A DNA stretch of 64,000 nucleotides, taken from Rhizobium leguminosarum (GTDB lineage Bacteria > Pseudomonadota > Alphaproteobacteria > Rhizobiales > Rhizobiaceae). The notes under the pieces were generated by a model, which was not told the origin of the DNA, searched no databases, and saw only the letters and a list, made by a program, of their open reading frames with translations. The stretch lies in the NCBI RefSeq assembly GCF_002953715.1, contig NZ_CP025016.1:1-64000 (forward strand), given 5' to 3'. Positions within the stretch are counted from its first letter, which is position 1; every line of letters begins with the position of its first letter. The position numbers were made by a program, and so were the translations under genes. This document shows positions 56,311 through 64,000 of the stretch, piece by piece.

Positions 56311-57408
56311 ATGAAAACGATGGAACGAAACCCTCAGATCACTGTCGACACCCAGCCTGATTCACCAAGCGCCATCTACCGTCATCCGAGGGCCAGTGCG
56401 CGATTGCGGCCGCTGATCGCAGACGTCGGCAGGCGCAGCGGCGAATTTCCGGATTATCTTGCCAATCACCTGCCTATGGTGCTGGAGGCCATGGGCAGGC
56501 TCGGGGCAGCGCCGGAACGGCTGGAAGCCTACGCTCGTCACTATACAGTCGCACATGCAGTGCCCTTTCCGCCACCGGCTGTTTCATCGCTCACCGATGC
56601 GACCTGGCGCTCGGCGGTTGGCCAGCGCGAACGGGAAACCGATCTGCGCGACTATTTCGCCGGCGTCGTTTCAAGGATTGGTGGCAACGAAGCCATCCGT
56701 CTTCATCTGCCCGCGCTTTTCCCCGGCGTGGCGGCCTCCGCCACCCATGGCCTTATGCGTCTTGCCTATGCCGTCCTGCGCCGTGACGAAACGGAGATCG
56801 GCATCGCGCTCGGTTACTGGGCCGCGACCTATCTCGCCTTTCCGCCGCCACTCGCCGGCTCCCCAACCGTAGACGACCCGGCCGAACTGATCCTCTCGAT
56901 GCAATCGGAACCAAGTTTCCGCAACATTGCCGTTTCCTCGACGCTTTTGTGGAAATGGATCGAAGCTGTGGGCCATATACCCGCTTTTCAGCAGCGCCTC
57001 GGGCGGCTTGCGCCAACGGACGATCTTCTGATCCGGATGCGCCAGGCCTCTCTGGCGCTTTACGCGGGTACGATGAGCTTCGAGGCGCTTCACGCTCTGA
57101 CCGGCAGCCATTGGCTGCGCCTTGTCAGCCCCCATCTCGATAAACCGCAAATCCTCGCAGTTCATTTCTGGGAAGTCGTGCTGTCGCTTTACACCAAGAT
57201 CGGCATGCCGGATCTGCCCAGTGCCGAGATGCTCGACGCCTGGCGCAAGCTGCAAGTCCCGCCTGACGAGGCGATCGCCGCAGCCGCCGTCGCCTCCGAC
57301 GACGAGCACGATCACTCGCTCGTCTTTTCGGCACTCGAGGAATACCGCCACACCGGCGATCCGCTCTATCGTGTCGTCGCAGCACGCCGGGTCGGACTCA
57401 TCGAATGA
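56311..57408 (+). CDS. Questin-oxidase-like protein (DUF4243)
   Basis: A 365-residue protein of the questin oxidase-like family, whose fungal members carry out Baeyer-Villiger type ring opening of anthraquinones. Supporting stretches are FPDYLANHLPMVLEAMGRLG, ALFPGVAASATHGLMRLAYA, SLALYAGTMSFEALHALTGS and FSALEEYRHTGDPLYRVVAA. His residues in NHLPM and ATHGL are typical. Bacterial roles are unknown. It starts 43 bp after the SDR stop and converges on the FAD monooxygenase gene. Confidence 0.8.
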   Translation: MKTMERNPQITVDTQPDSPSAIYRHPRASARLRPLIADVGRRSGEFPDYLANHLPMVLEAMGRLGAAPERLEAYARHYTVAHAVPFPPPAVSSLTDATWRSAVGQRERETDLRDYFAGVVSRIGGNEAIRLHLPALFPGVAASATHGLMRLAYAVLRRDETEIGIALGYWAATYLAFPPPLAGSPTVDDPAELILSMQSEPSFRNIAVSSTLLWKWIEAVGHIPAFQQRLGRLAPTDDLLIRMRQASLALYAGTMSFEALHALTGSHWLRLVSPHLDKPQILAVHFWEVVLSLYTKIGMPDLPSAEMLDAWRKLQVPPDEAIAAAAVASDDEHDHSLVFSALEEYRHTGDPLYRVVAARRVGLIE

Positions 57409-57416
57409 TATCTGGG

Positions 57417-58931
57417 TTAGCCTGACTTGCCAGACGCCGGTGGCGGCTCGAAATGGATTTTGTCATAGGCGTCGAGCGACCGGTAAAACAGATCCGCATC
57501 CTGCAGGAACAGTCCGCGGCATAGACCGGCAACAAGCCGTGGGATCCCCGATTTCAGCCCGGTAATGCCGTTGCAGACCGGTCCGAGGCTTGGGACGGCC
57601 GCGCTGTTGAAGATGTGGATATCGCGCAGCAACGGCCATTGCCCGGCCGTCTTCTCCTGAAATTCGAAGGCAGGGCCGAGATAGGGATAGGCCAGAAGAT
57701 CACCATCGACCTCGCCTTCCGGCGGGGTGAAACGGTCGCTCCATGTGGCCACGGCATCGACGATGCCGCGAAGTTCCGGCCGGCGCCGGAGATCGACGCT
57801 ATATCCGGTGCCGAGCAACAGGTGATCGAAGGCGAAATCGCCGGCAGCGGTTGCCACGGCGATACGCTCATCCTGCATCCCCAGCGCTTCGACCCGGGCA
57901 CCCATGACGAGCCGGCATGCCGGGAAACGCATTGCCCGCTCGAACATCTCGGTGGTCGGCGGCGTTCTGAAGGCGAACATCCGGCGCGCAAACCGGTATC
58001 GACTGAGGTCGTCCAGATCGGCGAAGTGATTGAGAAAACCGGCAAAATTCGACCAGTCGAGCACTTCGGTGCGCGGCAGGCTGCGCGAGCGCGCCAGTAC
58101 GGTCACCGATGCTGCACCGGCCTCGAGCGCTGCCACCGCCCAGTCGAAACTCGACGCCGCCGCCCCGATGACGCCTACCGTCCTGCCGGACAGAAAATCC
58201 AGACCGACGACCTCTCCGCTGTGCGTCCAGCGTTCGCGCGGCAGGGCGCCGGAGATAGCGGCTGGTACATTAAGACCGCCAGCGCCATCCATGCCGGTCG
58301 CCAGAACGACCTTGCGGCAGGCGATCACGCGCTCAACGCCGGCTTCTTCGACACGCAAGGCAAGATGATTGTCGCACGCCTCGATGCCGGTGAGGCGCAC
58401 ACCGTTTTCGACCTGCATACCGACAACGCCCCGAAACCAGACGAGATAGGCCATCCAGTCACCGCGCTCGATCTTGTCGAGCGCTTCCCAGCTTTGCACA
58501 CCATACCTTGCTTCGTGCCATGCGCGGTAGGTCAGCGACGGCACGCCAAGGTCGGGACCCGTCAGATTCTTGGGAGACCGCAACGTGCGCATCCGCGCCG
58601 TGTTGAGCCAGGGTCCTTCCCGCCCTGTGGGCGCCGCATCGATCACCTTTACGCGCGTCACGCCTTGGCGCATCAACCCGAAGGCCAGCGACAGTCCGGA
58701 CAGTCCGGCGCCGACGATGACCACATCGTTGATCACACGGCCATCTTCATCGCGCCGCTCGGGAATCCAATCCCGCAAGGGCGTTTCGATAACCGCCAGT
58801 TCCAGCCGGACACGCTTTTCAAGCAGCGTAAGGGCGTCGTCATCGGCAATTCGTGGGGCGTCCCCCGCAAGTGCGCCGCGCGCATCAGTTGCTGGCGTCT
58901 CCGGAATGCCCGTTGCGCTCTGCATATTCAT
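57417..58931 (-). CDS. FAD/NAD(P)-binding flavoprotein monooxygenase
   Basis: A 504-residue flavoprotein. The FAD motif is VVIVGAGLSGLSLAFGLMRQ (about 69-88). The NAD(P) motif GVIGAAASSFDWAVAALEAG (about 252-271) has Ala where the family often has Gly. LLLGTGYSVDLRRRPEL resembles the ATG segment of these enzymes. It belongs with the lucD/FMO-like oxidoreductases and may hydroxylate or oxygenate the substrate of this locus. Its stop is 8 bp from that of the questin-oxidase-like gene, in convergent orientation. Confidence 0.87.
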   Translation of the reverse strand: MNMQSATGIPETPATDARGALAGDAPRIADDDALTLLEKRVRLELAVIETPLRDWIPERRDEDGRVINDVVIVGAGLSGLSLAFGLMRQGVTRVKVIDAAPTGREGPWLNTARMRTLRSPKNLTGPDLGVPSLTYRAWHEARYGVQSWEALDKIERGDWMAYLVWFRGVVGMQVENGVRLTGIEACDNHLALRVEEAGVERVIACRKVVLATGMDGAGGLNVPAAISGALPRERWTHSGEVVGLDFLSGRTVGVIGAAASSFDWAVAALEAGAASVTVLARSRSLPRTEVLDWSNFAGFLNHFADLDDLSRYRFARRMFAFRTPPTTEMFERAMRFPACRLVMGARVEALGMQDERIAVATAAGDFAFDHLLLGTGYSVDLRRRPELRGIVDAVATWSDRFTPPEGEVDGDLLAYPYLGPAFEFQEKTAGQWPLLRDIHIFNSAAVPSLGPVCNGITGLKSGIPRLVAGLCRGLFLQDADLFYRSLDAYDKIHFEPPPASGKSG

Positions 58932-59335
58932 GCTCCCCGTCGACCTTGAGGCGAGAATAGTGACTGCGGGAAAGTTGTAAAGTGTGTGATTATGTTATTT
59001 TTCCCTCTCACTGCCGCATTTGTAGCTGGCAATTAACAACGGAATCCATCAGCGCCGCTCCTTAGAATGGAGATCTTCGCTTCTCGCAAAAAGGTGTACA
59101 TTTCTTAAGCATGGGATTTTTCTCCCGATTTCCTGGGGTACCGGGGCGAAATCTTTAAAAATGCCGCTATAAAATGCAGGTCATGCCGAAACTTTAATCA
59201 GTCCGCAGAACTATTCATCATCAATGTTCAGTTTCGTTATATTTGCGCGTTTAATGTGAAATTTTGTTTGACAGCTGCTCAAGCTTAGATAGCTTCGCGT
59301 CAGATCTTCAATCTCGTAGGAAAGGCTGGCAGCAC
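58932..59335. other. Divergent regulatory gap before the sugar-type importer
   Basis: About 400 AT-rich bases between the flavoprotein gene and the importer operon. The only signals seen are the importer promoter below and ATGTTCA with GTTATAT near 59,224-59,241. The same two words are next to each other at about 55,420-55,434 before the SDR gene. Confidence 0.45.
59268..59295 (+). promoter_or_regulatory. Candidate promoter of the importer operon
   Basis: A perfect -35 TTGACA (59268-59273), 16-bp spacer and a -10 TAGCTT (59290-59295), about 40 bp upstream of the binding-protein start. Confidence 0.45.
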
Positions 59336-60631
59336 ATGACCATGATCTCCGAATTCCCGATGCCCCGGACGACTCGCCTGCTCAGCATCGCTCTTATGAC
59401 GCTGATGACATCGACAGCTTTTGCGCATGCCAAGCCGCTGGATGGCGTCACTCTTACGCTTGCCTCGCAGAACGATCCGTTTGCCGGCGTCCTGACCAAG
59501 CTCGCCGCTAAATTCAAGGAAGACACCGGCGCCGAGCTGAAGGTCGAAGTCATGGACTACGGCACGTTGCTGACCAAGACGACCGCCGATTTCGTCGGGG
59601 ACACCAAGGGCTACGATCTCGTGACGATGGACATCGTCTGGGCCGGCGCCTATGCGGAAAACGGCTATTCCGTCGATTTGACCGATTGGGTCAAGCGCGA
59701 TGCAGCGGAACTCGACCTCGACGACATCTATCCGGTGATCCTTGAATCGCTTGGCCAGTACAACGGCCACTATGTTGCCTTCCCCTTCGCCGCCTACGCC
59801 AATGTTCTTGCCTATCGCAAGGACCTGTTCGAGGCCGCCGGCCTCGCAGTGCCGAAGACCGTGGAAGAGTTGGTGTCGGACGCCAAGAAGCTGACCGACC
59901 CGTCCAAGAAGCAATACGGCTTCGTGGCCAACGGCCAGAAGGGTCCGGCGGTCGCGCAGGACTGGATGCAGTACAACAACCAGATGGGCGGCTCCATTCT
60001 TGGAAAGGATGGCCTGCCGGCGCTCAACTCGCCCGAAAACGTCGAGAGCCTTGCCGTCTACAAGCAATTGTTCGTCGAGACCGCGCCTCCCGGCGCCATC
60101 GAATATGATTGGGGCGGGCGCGAGGAAAGTTTCCGGCAGGGTGCTGCAGCCATGATGCAGACGTGGTCAGTCGGCGCTCCCGGCTATTCCGATCCGGCGT
60201 CGTCCAACGTCGTCGGCAAGGTCGGCATTGCCGTCGCGCCGGTCGCCAACGGCGTTTCGCCGCAATACGGCGTGGGCGGCTGGGGCATGGCGATCAATGC
60301 CGATATCGATGCGAAGCAGAAGGAAGCCGCCTGGACCTTCATCAAATGGCTCACTAGCAAGAAGATCCACAAGGAATTCAATCTGGAAGGCGCCGGTTCG
60401 TTCATGCGCAAGAGCCAGATGACCGATCCGGACCTGACAGCAAAATTCGACTTCCTGCCTGTCGTCGCCAAGACCTATGAAAACGGCAATGGCGACTATC
60501 GTCCGCGCATCCCTGAATATCCGGAAATCCAGGACATCCTCGGCGCCGCCGTCAACTCCGTTTTGGCAGGCGCTGCCGAGCCGAAGGCAGCTCTGGACGA
60601 GGCTCAGGCGGAAGCCAAGAAACTTTTCTAG
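59336..60631 (+). CDS. ABC transporter substrate-binding protein, family 1 (sugar type)
   Basis: A 431-residue periplasmic binding protein. The Sec signal is TTRLLSIALMTLMTSTAFAHA, then a mature start GVTLTLASQNDPFAGVLTKL. Family 1 features include KGYDLVTMDIVWAGAYAENG, FPFAAYANVLAYRKDLFEAA and GGWGMAINADIDAKQKEAAW. The ATG at 59336 has AGGAAAGG upstream. Ligand unknown; related operons carry sugars, polyols or small amides. It heads the importer operon and is followed by a stem-loop that may raise its level over the permeases. Confidence 0.92.
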   Translation: MTMISEFPMPRTTRLLSIALMTLMTSTAFAHAKPLDGVTLTLASQNDPFAGVLTKLAAKFKEDTGAELKVEVMDYGTLLTKTTADFVGDTKGYDLVTMDIVWAGAYAENGYSVDLTDWVKRDAAELDLDDIYPVILESLGQYNGHYVAFPFAAYANVLAYRKDLFEAAGLAVPKTVEELVSDAKKLTDPSKKQYGFVANGQKGPAVAQDWMQYNNQMGGSILGKDGLPALNSPENVESLAVYKQLFVETAPPGAIEYDWGGREESFRQGAAAMMQTWSVGAPGYSDPASSNVVGKVGIAVAPVANGVSPQYGVGGWGMAINADIDAKQKEAAWTFIKWLTSKKIHKEFNLEGAGSFMRKSQMTDPDLTAKFDFLPVVAKTYENGNGDYRPRIPEYPEIQDILGAAVNSVLAGAAEPKAALDEAQAEAKKLF

Positions 60632-60662
60632 ACTTTCCTCCTTCGATCCAGCGAAGATCAGC

Positions 60663-60684
60663 CTCCCCGCCGAAAGGCGGGGAG
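60663..60684 (+). other. Stem-loop behind the binding-protein gene
   Basis: CTCCCCGCC-GAAA-GGCGGGGAG, a perfect 9-bp stem with GAAA tetraloop and no T-tract. Typical of processing or stabilising hairpins that give the binding protein gene a more abundant messenger. Confidence 0.6.
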
Positions 60685-60733
60685 AAGGTAAACGAACGGG
60701 GATCGCGTTCAAAACGTCAGGAATGAAACCGAC

Positions 60734-61705
60734 ATGAGCCAGCCATTCCTCGCCACGGGCGAAGCCGCCGGCGGACAGCGGCGATACGGCATGGGTCTCT
60801 TCCCGATAAGCCGCCGTTTTTCCGATCGCCGCCGTTTCTTCCTCTTCTTCATGGCGGCGCCGGCTGTCCTTTATGTGCTGGCCGTGGGCGTCTGGCCGCT
60901 GGCTCAGGGCGTCTGGTATAGTTTCTTCAATTACAATCTGCTGCGTCCGGCCCGCACCAAATTCGTCGGCCTTGGAAACTATGTCGAAATCTTTTCGGAC
61001 CGTTCCGCTCGCCAGGCGATCGCCAATACCTTTCAATTCACCATCGCCAGCGTCAGCCTGCAGCTGATCCTCGGATTCGGACTGGCGCTGCTTTTGTGGC
61101 GTGACAGTCGCTTCAACCGCATCGCGCTGGCTTTTCTGCTCGTTCCCGCCACCATCACGCCGCTGGTCGTCGGCCTCATCTTCAAGGCCCTTCTCGGCGC
61201 GGACTACGGGCTGGTCGGCTATTTTCTAGCCGACGCCGGCATCGGTCCGCGAACCGGCTTCCTCACCGATGCGGGAACGGCACTCTGGGTGCTGATCCTC
61301 ATCGATTGCTGGGAATGGACCCCGCTCATGGCGCTGATCCTGCTTGCCGGGCTCAAATCCCTGCCAAACGACGTTCTGGAGGCAGGCCGCACCGACGGGG
61401 CCACGGCCTTGCAGCGCTTCACTCTCCTCATCCTGCCGCTGATGCTGCCTTCCATCTTCCTCGCGCTCATGCTGCGCATGATGGACGCGTTCCGTGTGTT
61501 CGATTCCGTCTTCGTCACGACCGGCGGCGGCCCCAACGATGCGACCAACACGCTGATGGTGCTGGCGGTGAAGGAGGGACTTCAGTTCTTCAACGTCGGC
61601 TACGCTTCGGCGATCGGCAACATCACCATGCTGTTCATCGCCGTCATGGCAGCCGTGCTTCTGCTCGTCGTGCGCGGTGCTGATGTCCGGATCAACGGGA
61701 AGTAA
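60734..61705 (+). CDS. ABC transporter permease, sugar type (MalF-like)
   Basis: A 323-residue permease with an N-terminal cytoplasmic stretch, then six helices beginning FFLFFMAAPAVLYVLAVGVW. The EAA loop reads VLEAGRTDGATALQRFTLLI. It forms the heterodimeric channel with the next gene, whose ATG overlaps its stop by one base (TAATG). It lies about 100 bp after the binding-protein gene, across the stem-loop. Confidence 0.92.
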   Translation: MSQPFLATGEAAGGQRRYGMGLFPISRRFSDRRRFFLFFMAAPAVLYVLAVGVWPLAQGVWYSFFNYNLLRPARTKFVGLGNYVEIFSDRSARQAIANTFQFTIASVSLQLILGFGLALLLWRDSRFNRIALAFLLVPATITPLVVGLIFKALLGADYGLVGYFLADAGIGPRTGFLTDAGTALWVLILIDCWEWTPLMALILLAGLKSLPNDVLEAGRTDGATALQRFTLLILPLMLPSIFLALMLRMMDAFRVFDSVFVTTGGGPNDATNTLMVLAVKEGLQFFNVGYASAIGNITMLFIAVMAAVLLLVVRGADVRINGK

Positions 61706-62532
61706 TGCCGATGTCGAAGGTCTCCACACGTCAGATCGTGTTCGAGCGGACAGCCGTGCTGGTCATCACGGTGTTGTTCCTGCTGCCCGTCCTCTGGCTG
61801 ATCACCACGGCCTACAAGCCGTCCAATCAGATCTTCTCCATTCCCCCGAAGCTCGGCTTCCAACCCACGCTGGACCAGTTTCGCGGGATACTGTCTTATT
61901 TCGATGTCGTCTCGCTGTTGCGATCCTCCATCGTGATCAGCCTCGGCACCACCGTTCTTTCACTGCTCCTTGGCGTTCCCGCCGGTTATTCCCTTGCCCG
62001 CTCGCGTTCCCGCTACGCCAATTTCTTCGCCTATTTCTTCCTCGCCATCCGCATGGTTCCGGCCATTGCGGCGCTGATCCCCTTCTATCTGATGATGCGC
62101 GATATCGGCTTGCTCGGAAGTTGGTGGGCCGTGATCATCATCAACACCATGCTCAACTGCGCCTTTGTGACCTGGATGATGTTTTCCTATTTCCGCGCCC
62201 TGCCGCGCGATATGGAAGAAGCGGCACTTACGGATGGCTGTACCCAGATCGGCGCGTTTCTCAAGGTCGCGGTGCCGGCGGTTCGCTCCGGCATCATCGC
62301 CTGCGTGCTGTTTTGCGTGATGTTTTCCTGGAACGACTTTCTCTACCCGATGTTCCTGACGACACTCGATTCCAAGCCGATCTCCGTGGCCCTGCTGACC
62401 GCTTACGGCACCAAGGATGTCACCTGGGGCTCGCTCGGTGCCTTGGCGCATTTCTCCACCATTCCAATTGTCCTGATGGCGCTGTTCCTGAACCGCTACT
62501 TCGTTCAGGGCGCGACCAACGGCGTACAATAG
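61705..62532 (+). CDS. ABC transporter permease, sugar type (MalG-like)
   Basis: A 275-residue permease with helices starting TAVLVITVLFLLPVLWLITT. The EAA motif is MEEAALTDGCTQIGAFLKVA. Length and topology are normal for MalG-type partners. Followed after 10 bp by the ATPase gene. Confidence 0.92.
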   Translation: MPMSKVSTRQIVFERTAVLVITVLFLLPVLWLITTAYKPSNQIFSIPPKLGFQPTLDQFRGILSYFDVVSLLRSSIVISLGTTVLSLLLGVPAGYSLARSRSRYANFFAYFFLAIRMVPAIAALIPFYLMMRDIGLLGSWWAVIIINTMLNCAFVTWMMFSYFRALPRDMEEAALTDGCTQIGAFLKVAVPAVRSGIIACVLFCVMFSWNDFLYPMFLTTLDSKPISVALLTAYGTKDVTWGSLGALAHFSTIPIVLMALFLNRYFVQGATNGVQ

Positions 62533-62542
62533 GAGCCGATCG

Positions 62543-63688
62543 ATGGCCCAAATTTCCTTTGAGGATGTTTCCAAAACCTATGAGGGCGGTCATTCCGCGC
62601 TGCATGGACTGAACCTCGATATCGTCGATGGAGAATTCATGGTTCTCGTCGGGCCGTCCGGCTGCGGAAAGTCCACGGCCCTGCGCATGATTGCCGGCCT
62701 TGAAGACATCACCGGCGGCACACTGCGCATCAACGGACAGGTCGCCAACGATCTGGCGCCGCGCGACCGCGACATAGCCATGGTGTTCCAGTCCTATGCA
62801 CTCTATCCGCATCTGACGGTTGCCGACAACATCGCCTTCGGTCTCAGGGTTCGCAACGTCAAGCGCGAGATCATCGAGAAAAAAGTGCGCGAGACGGCGG
62901 CCCTGCTCGAACTCACCGACTATCTGGATCGCAAGCCCGCCCGGTTGTCCGGCGGCCAGCGGCAGCGCGTTGCCATGGGCCGTGCTCTGGTGCGCTCCCC
63001 CCATGCTTTTCTCATGGACGAACCGCTCTCCAATCTCGACGCCCGCCTTCGCGGCCAGATGCGCGCAGAGATTGCCAAGCTGCAGCGCATGAGCGCTGTG
63101 ACGACCGTCTATGTCACCCACGATCAGGTCGAGGCGATGACGATGGGCCACCGGGTCGCCGTGATGAACAAGGGCACCCTCCAGCAACTCGACACGCCGC
63201 GCCGTCTCTATGACAATCCGGTCAATCTGTTCGTTGCCAGCTTCATCGGTTCGCCGCCGATCAATTTCCTCGAAGGGACCATTGCGGCAAAAGACGGAAA
63301 GCCTGTGGTCCAACTGGGCGCTTTCACCCTGTCGCTCGGTGCCACAGGCGAGCGCGCCGAAATCGTGCCTGGACGCAAGGTGATCGTCGGCATCCGCCCC
63401 GAAGCACTCAAGCGGTCGGGCGATACCGGCGGGGTTGGCACGATTTCGGCGCGAACCGCGTTTGTCGAGGACCTGGGCGCAACGCTTCTGGTTCATCTTG
63501 ATGTCCAGGATGCCACCATGATCCATTCCACCGTCATCGAAGAGGAAAAGGACCTGATGTCCGTCCGTCCGCGCCTGCGTTCGATGATCGACAGCGGTCA
63601 TCCAGTCACGACGGGCGATATGCTGACCTTCTCGGTCGATCCTTCGGCCATCCATATCTTCGACGCGGAAAAAGGCATGGCGCTATGA
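62543..63688 (+). CDS. ABC transporter ATP-binding protein (UgpC/MsmK type)
   Basis: A 381-residue ATPase. Walker A is [20 protein letters not shown]-loop [14 protein letters not shown], signature [16 protein letters not shown], Walker [13 protein letters not shown], and switch His [19 protein letters not shown]-type regulatory domain fills residues 240-380, with the [12 protein letters not shown] start usual for this class. It completes the importer. Its stop overlaps the next ATG as ATGA. Confidence 0.93.
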   Translation: MAQISFEDVSKTYEGGHSALHGLNLDIVDGEFMVLVGPSGCGKSTALRMIAGLEDITGGTLRINGQVANDLAPRDRDIAMVFQSYALYPHLTVADNIAFGLRVRNVKREIIEKKVRETAALLELTDYLDRKPARLSGGQRQRVAMGRALVRSPHAFLMDEPLSNLDARLRGQMRAEIAKLQRMSAVTTVYVTHDQVEAMTMGHRVAVMNKGTLQQLDTPRRLYDNPVNLFVASFIGSPPINFLEGTIAAKDGKPVVQLGAFTLSLGATGERAEIVPGRKVIVGIRPEALKRSGDTGGVGTISARTAFVEDLGATLLVHLDVQDATMIHSTVIEEEKDLMSVRPRLRSMIDSGHPVTTGDMLTFSVDPSAIHIFDAEKGMAL

Positions 63689-64000
63689 GCAAACATCCCG
63701 CATCAGGCTTCTGGCCACGTGGCGGCACGTCCGTCAAAAGCGCGATGGCGATTATTCTCATCGACATGCAGATCGATTTCTGCGCGCCCGGCGGCTGGAT
63801 CGATCAGCTTGGCGAAGACGTTTCCAACACCCGCGCCGTCATTCCGCCGATTGGCCAGGCACTTGCCGCGGCAAGGACCGCCGGCATCGCCGTTATCCAC
63901 ACGCGCGAGGGGCATTTGCCTGATCTGTCCGATCTCCCCGCCAACAAACAATGGCGCACCCGCGTCCATGGGCTGGGGATCGGCGACATGGGCGCCACGG
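63685..64000 (+). CDS. Isochorismatase-family amidohydrolase, partial (cut by window end)
   Basis: The first 105 residues of a cysteine hydrolase. The Asp of the triad is in AIILIDMQIDFCAPGGW (about residue 27). VIHTREGHLPDLSDLPANKQ is close to stretches in biuret and ureidoacrylate amidohydrolases (BiuH, RutB). The Lys and Cys of the triad lie beyond the window. Translational coupling to the importer ATPase suggests that the imported compound carries an amide or carbamoyl group that this enzyme splits. The exact substrate cannot be fixed from this part. Confidence 0.82.
   Translation, partial: MSKHPASGFWPRGGTSVKSAMAIILIDMQIDFCAPGGWIDQLGEDVSNTRAVIPPIGQALAAARTAGIAVIHTREGHLPDLSDLPANKQWRTRVHGLGIGDMGAT

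Noticed and set aside
62420-63655. 411-codon minus-strand frame opposite the ABC ATPase gene
   Set aside because: Antisense to a textbook ABC ATPase.

Overview
This window comes from the replication end of a repABC megaplasmid or chromid of an alphaproteobacterium, most likely a member of the Rhizobiaceae. It opens exactly on the repA start codon. The order repA, repB, counter-transcribed RNA, repC, parS-like palindromes is the arrangement known from Rhizobiales. Coding is dense and GC-rich, with several ABC importers, Tat-type leaders and catabolic operons.

Layout. (1) 1-3747 repABC, followed by about 1.4 kb without a convincing gene that carries parS-like palindromes. (2) 5.1-8.6 kb is a degraded stretch: one small DUF2277 gene, a full-length but frameshifted Fic gene, a serine recombinase and a DUF262 remnant. 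(3) 8.7-34.2 kb is a catabolic island. Its right half is a complete aerobic nicotinate pathway: nicA/nicB/xdhC on minus and, divergently, nicC, nicD, nicE, nicF, nicX, a NiaP-like permease, a NicR-like MarR regulator and a molybdopterin cytidylyltransferase on plus. Its left half, on minus, has GH106-like and GH63-like glycosidases directly behind xdhC, then an operon of a Pot-type ABC importer, an isochorismatase-fold hydrolase, a NicR paralogue and a GH3 beta-glucosidase. Palindromes with a shared GTATAC core lie at the promoters of both halves, which suggests one regulatory and perhaps metabolic unit. A plausible reading is scavenging of glycosylated pyridine or nicotinate conjugates followed by ring degradation.

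(4) 34.3-36.3 kb holds two AraC-type regulators. (5) 36.5-44.8 kb looks like a quinone/electrophile-response locus: alpha/beta hydrolase, MFS exporter with an extra C-terminal domain, DoxX, Tat-exported amidohydrolase, XapX protein, YcaC-like hydrolase and ring-cleaving dioxygenase, with a divergent LysR regulator. (6) 44.8-53.2 kb is a patchwork of an MFS transporter, rsgA, a truncated M50 protease, slipin/NfeD, gene remnants, tRNA-like scars and a truncated second copy of the LysR gene (741 bp direct repeat). (7) 53.2-64 kb is a second catabolic locus: cytosine-deaminase-like amidohydrolase, DeoR regulator, SDR dehydrogenase, questin-oxidase-like protein, FAD monooxygenase, a complete sugar-type ABC importer and an isochorismatase-family amidohydrolase cut by the window end.

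All calls are from reading the sequence and from memory of protein families; no database search was run. No intact tRNA, rRNA or CRISPR array was seen.
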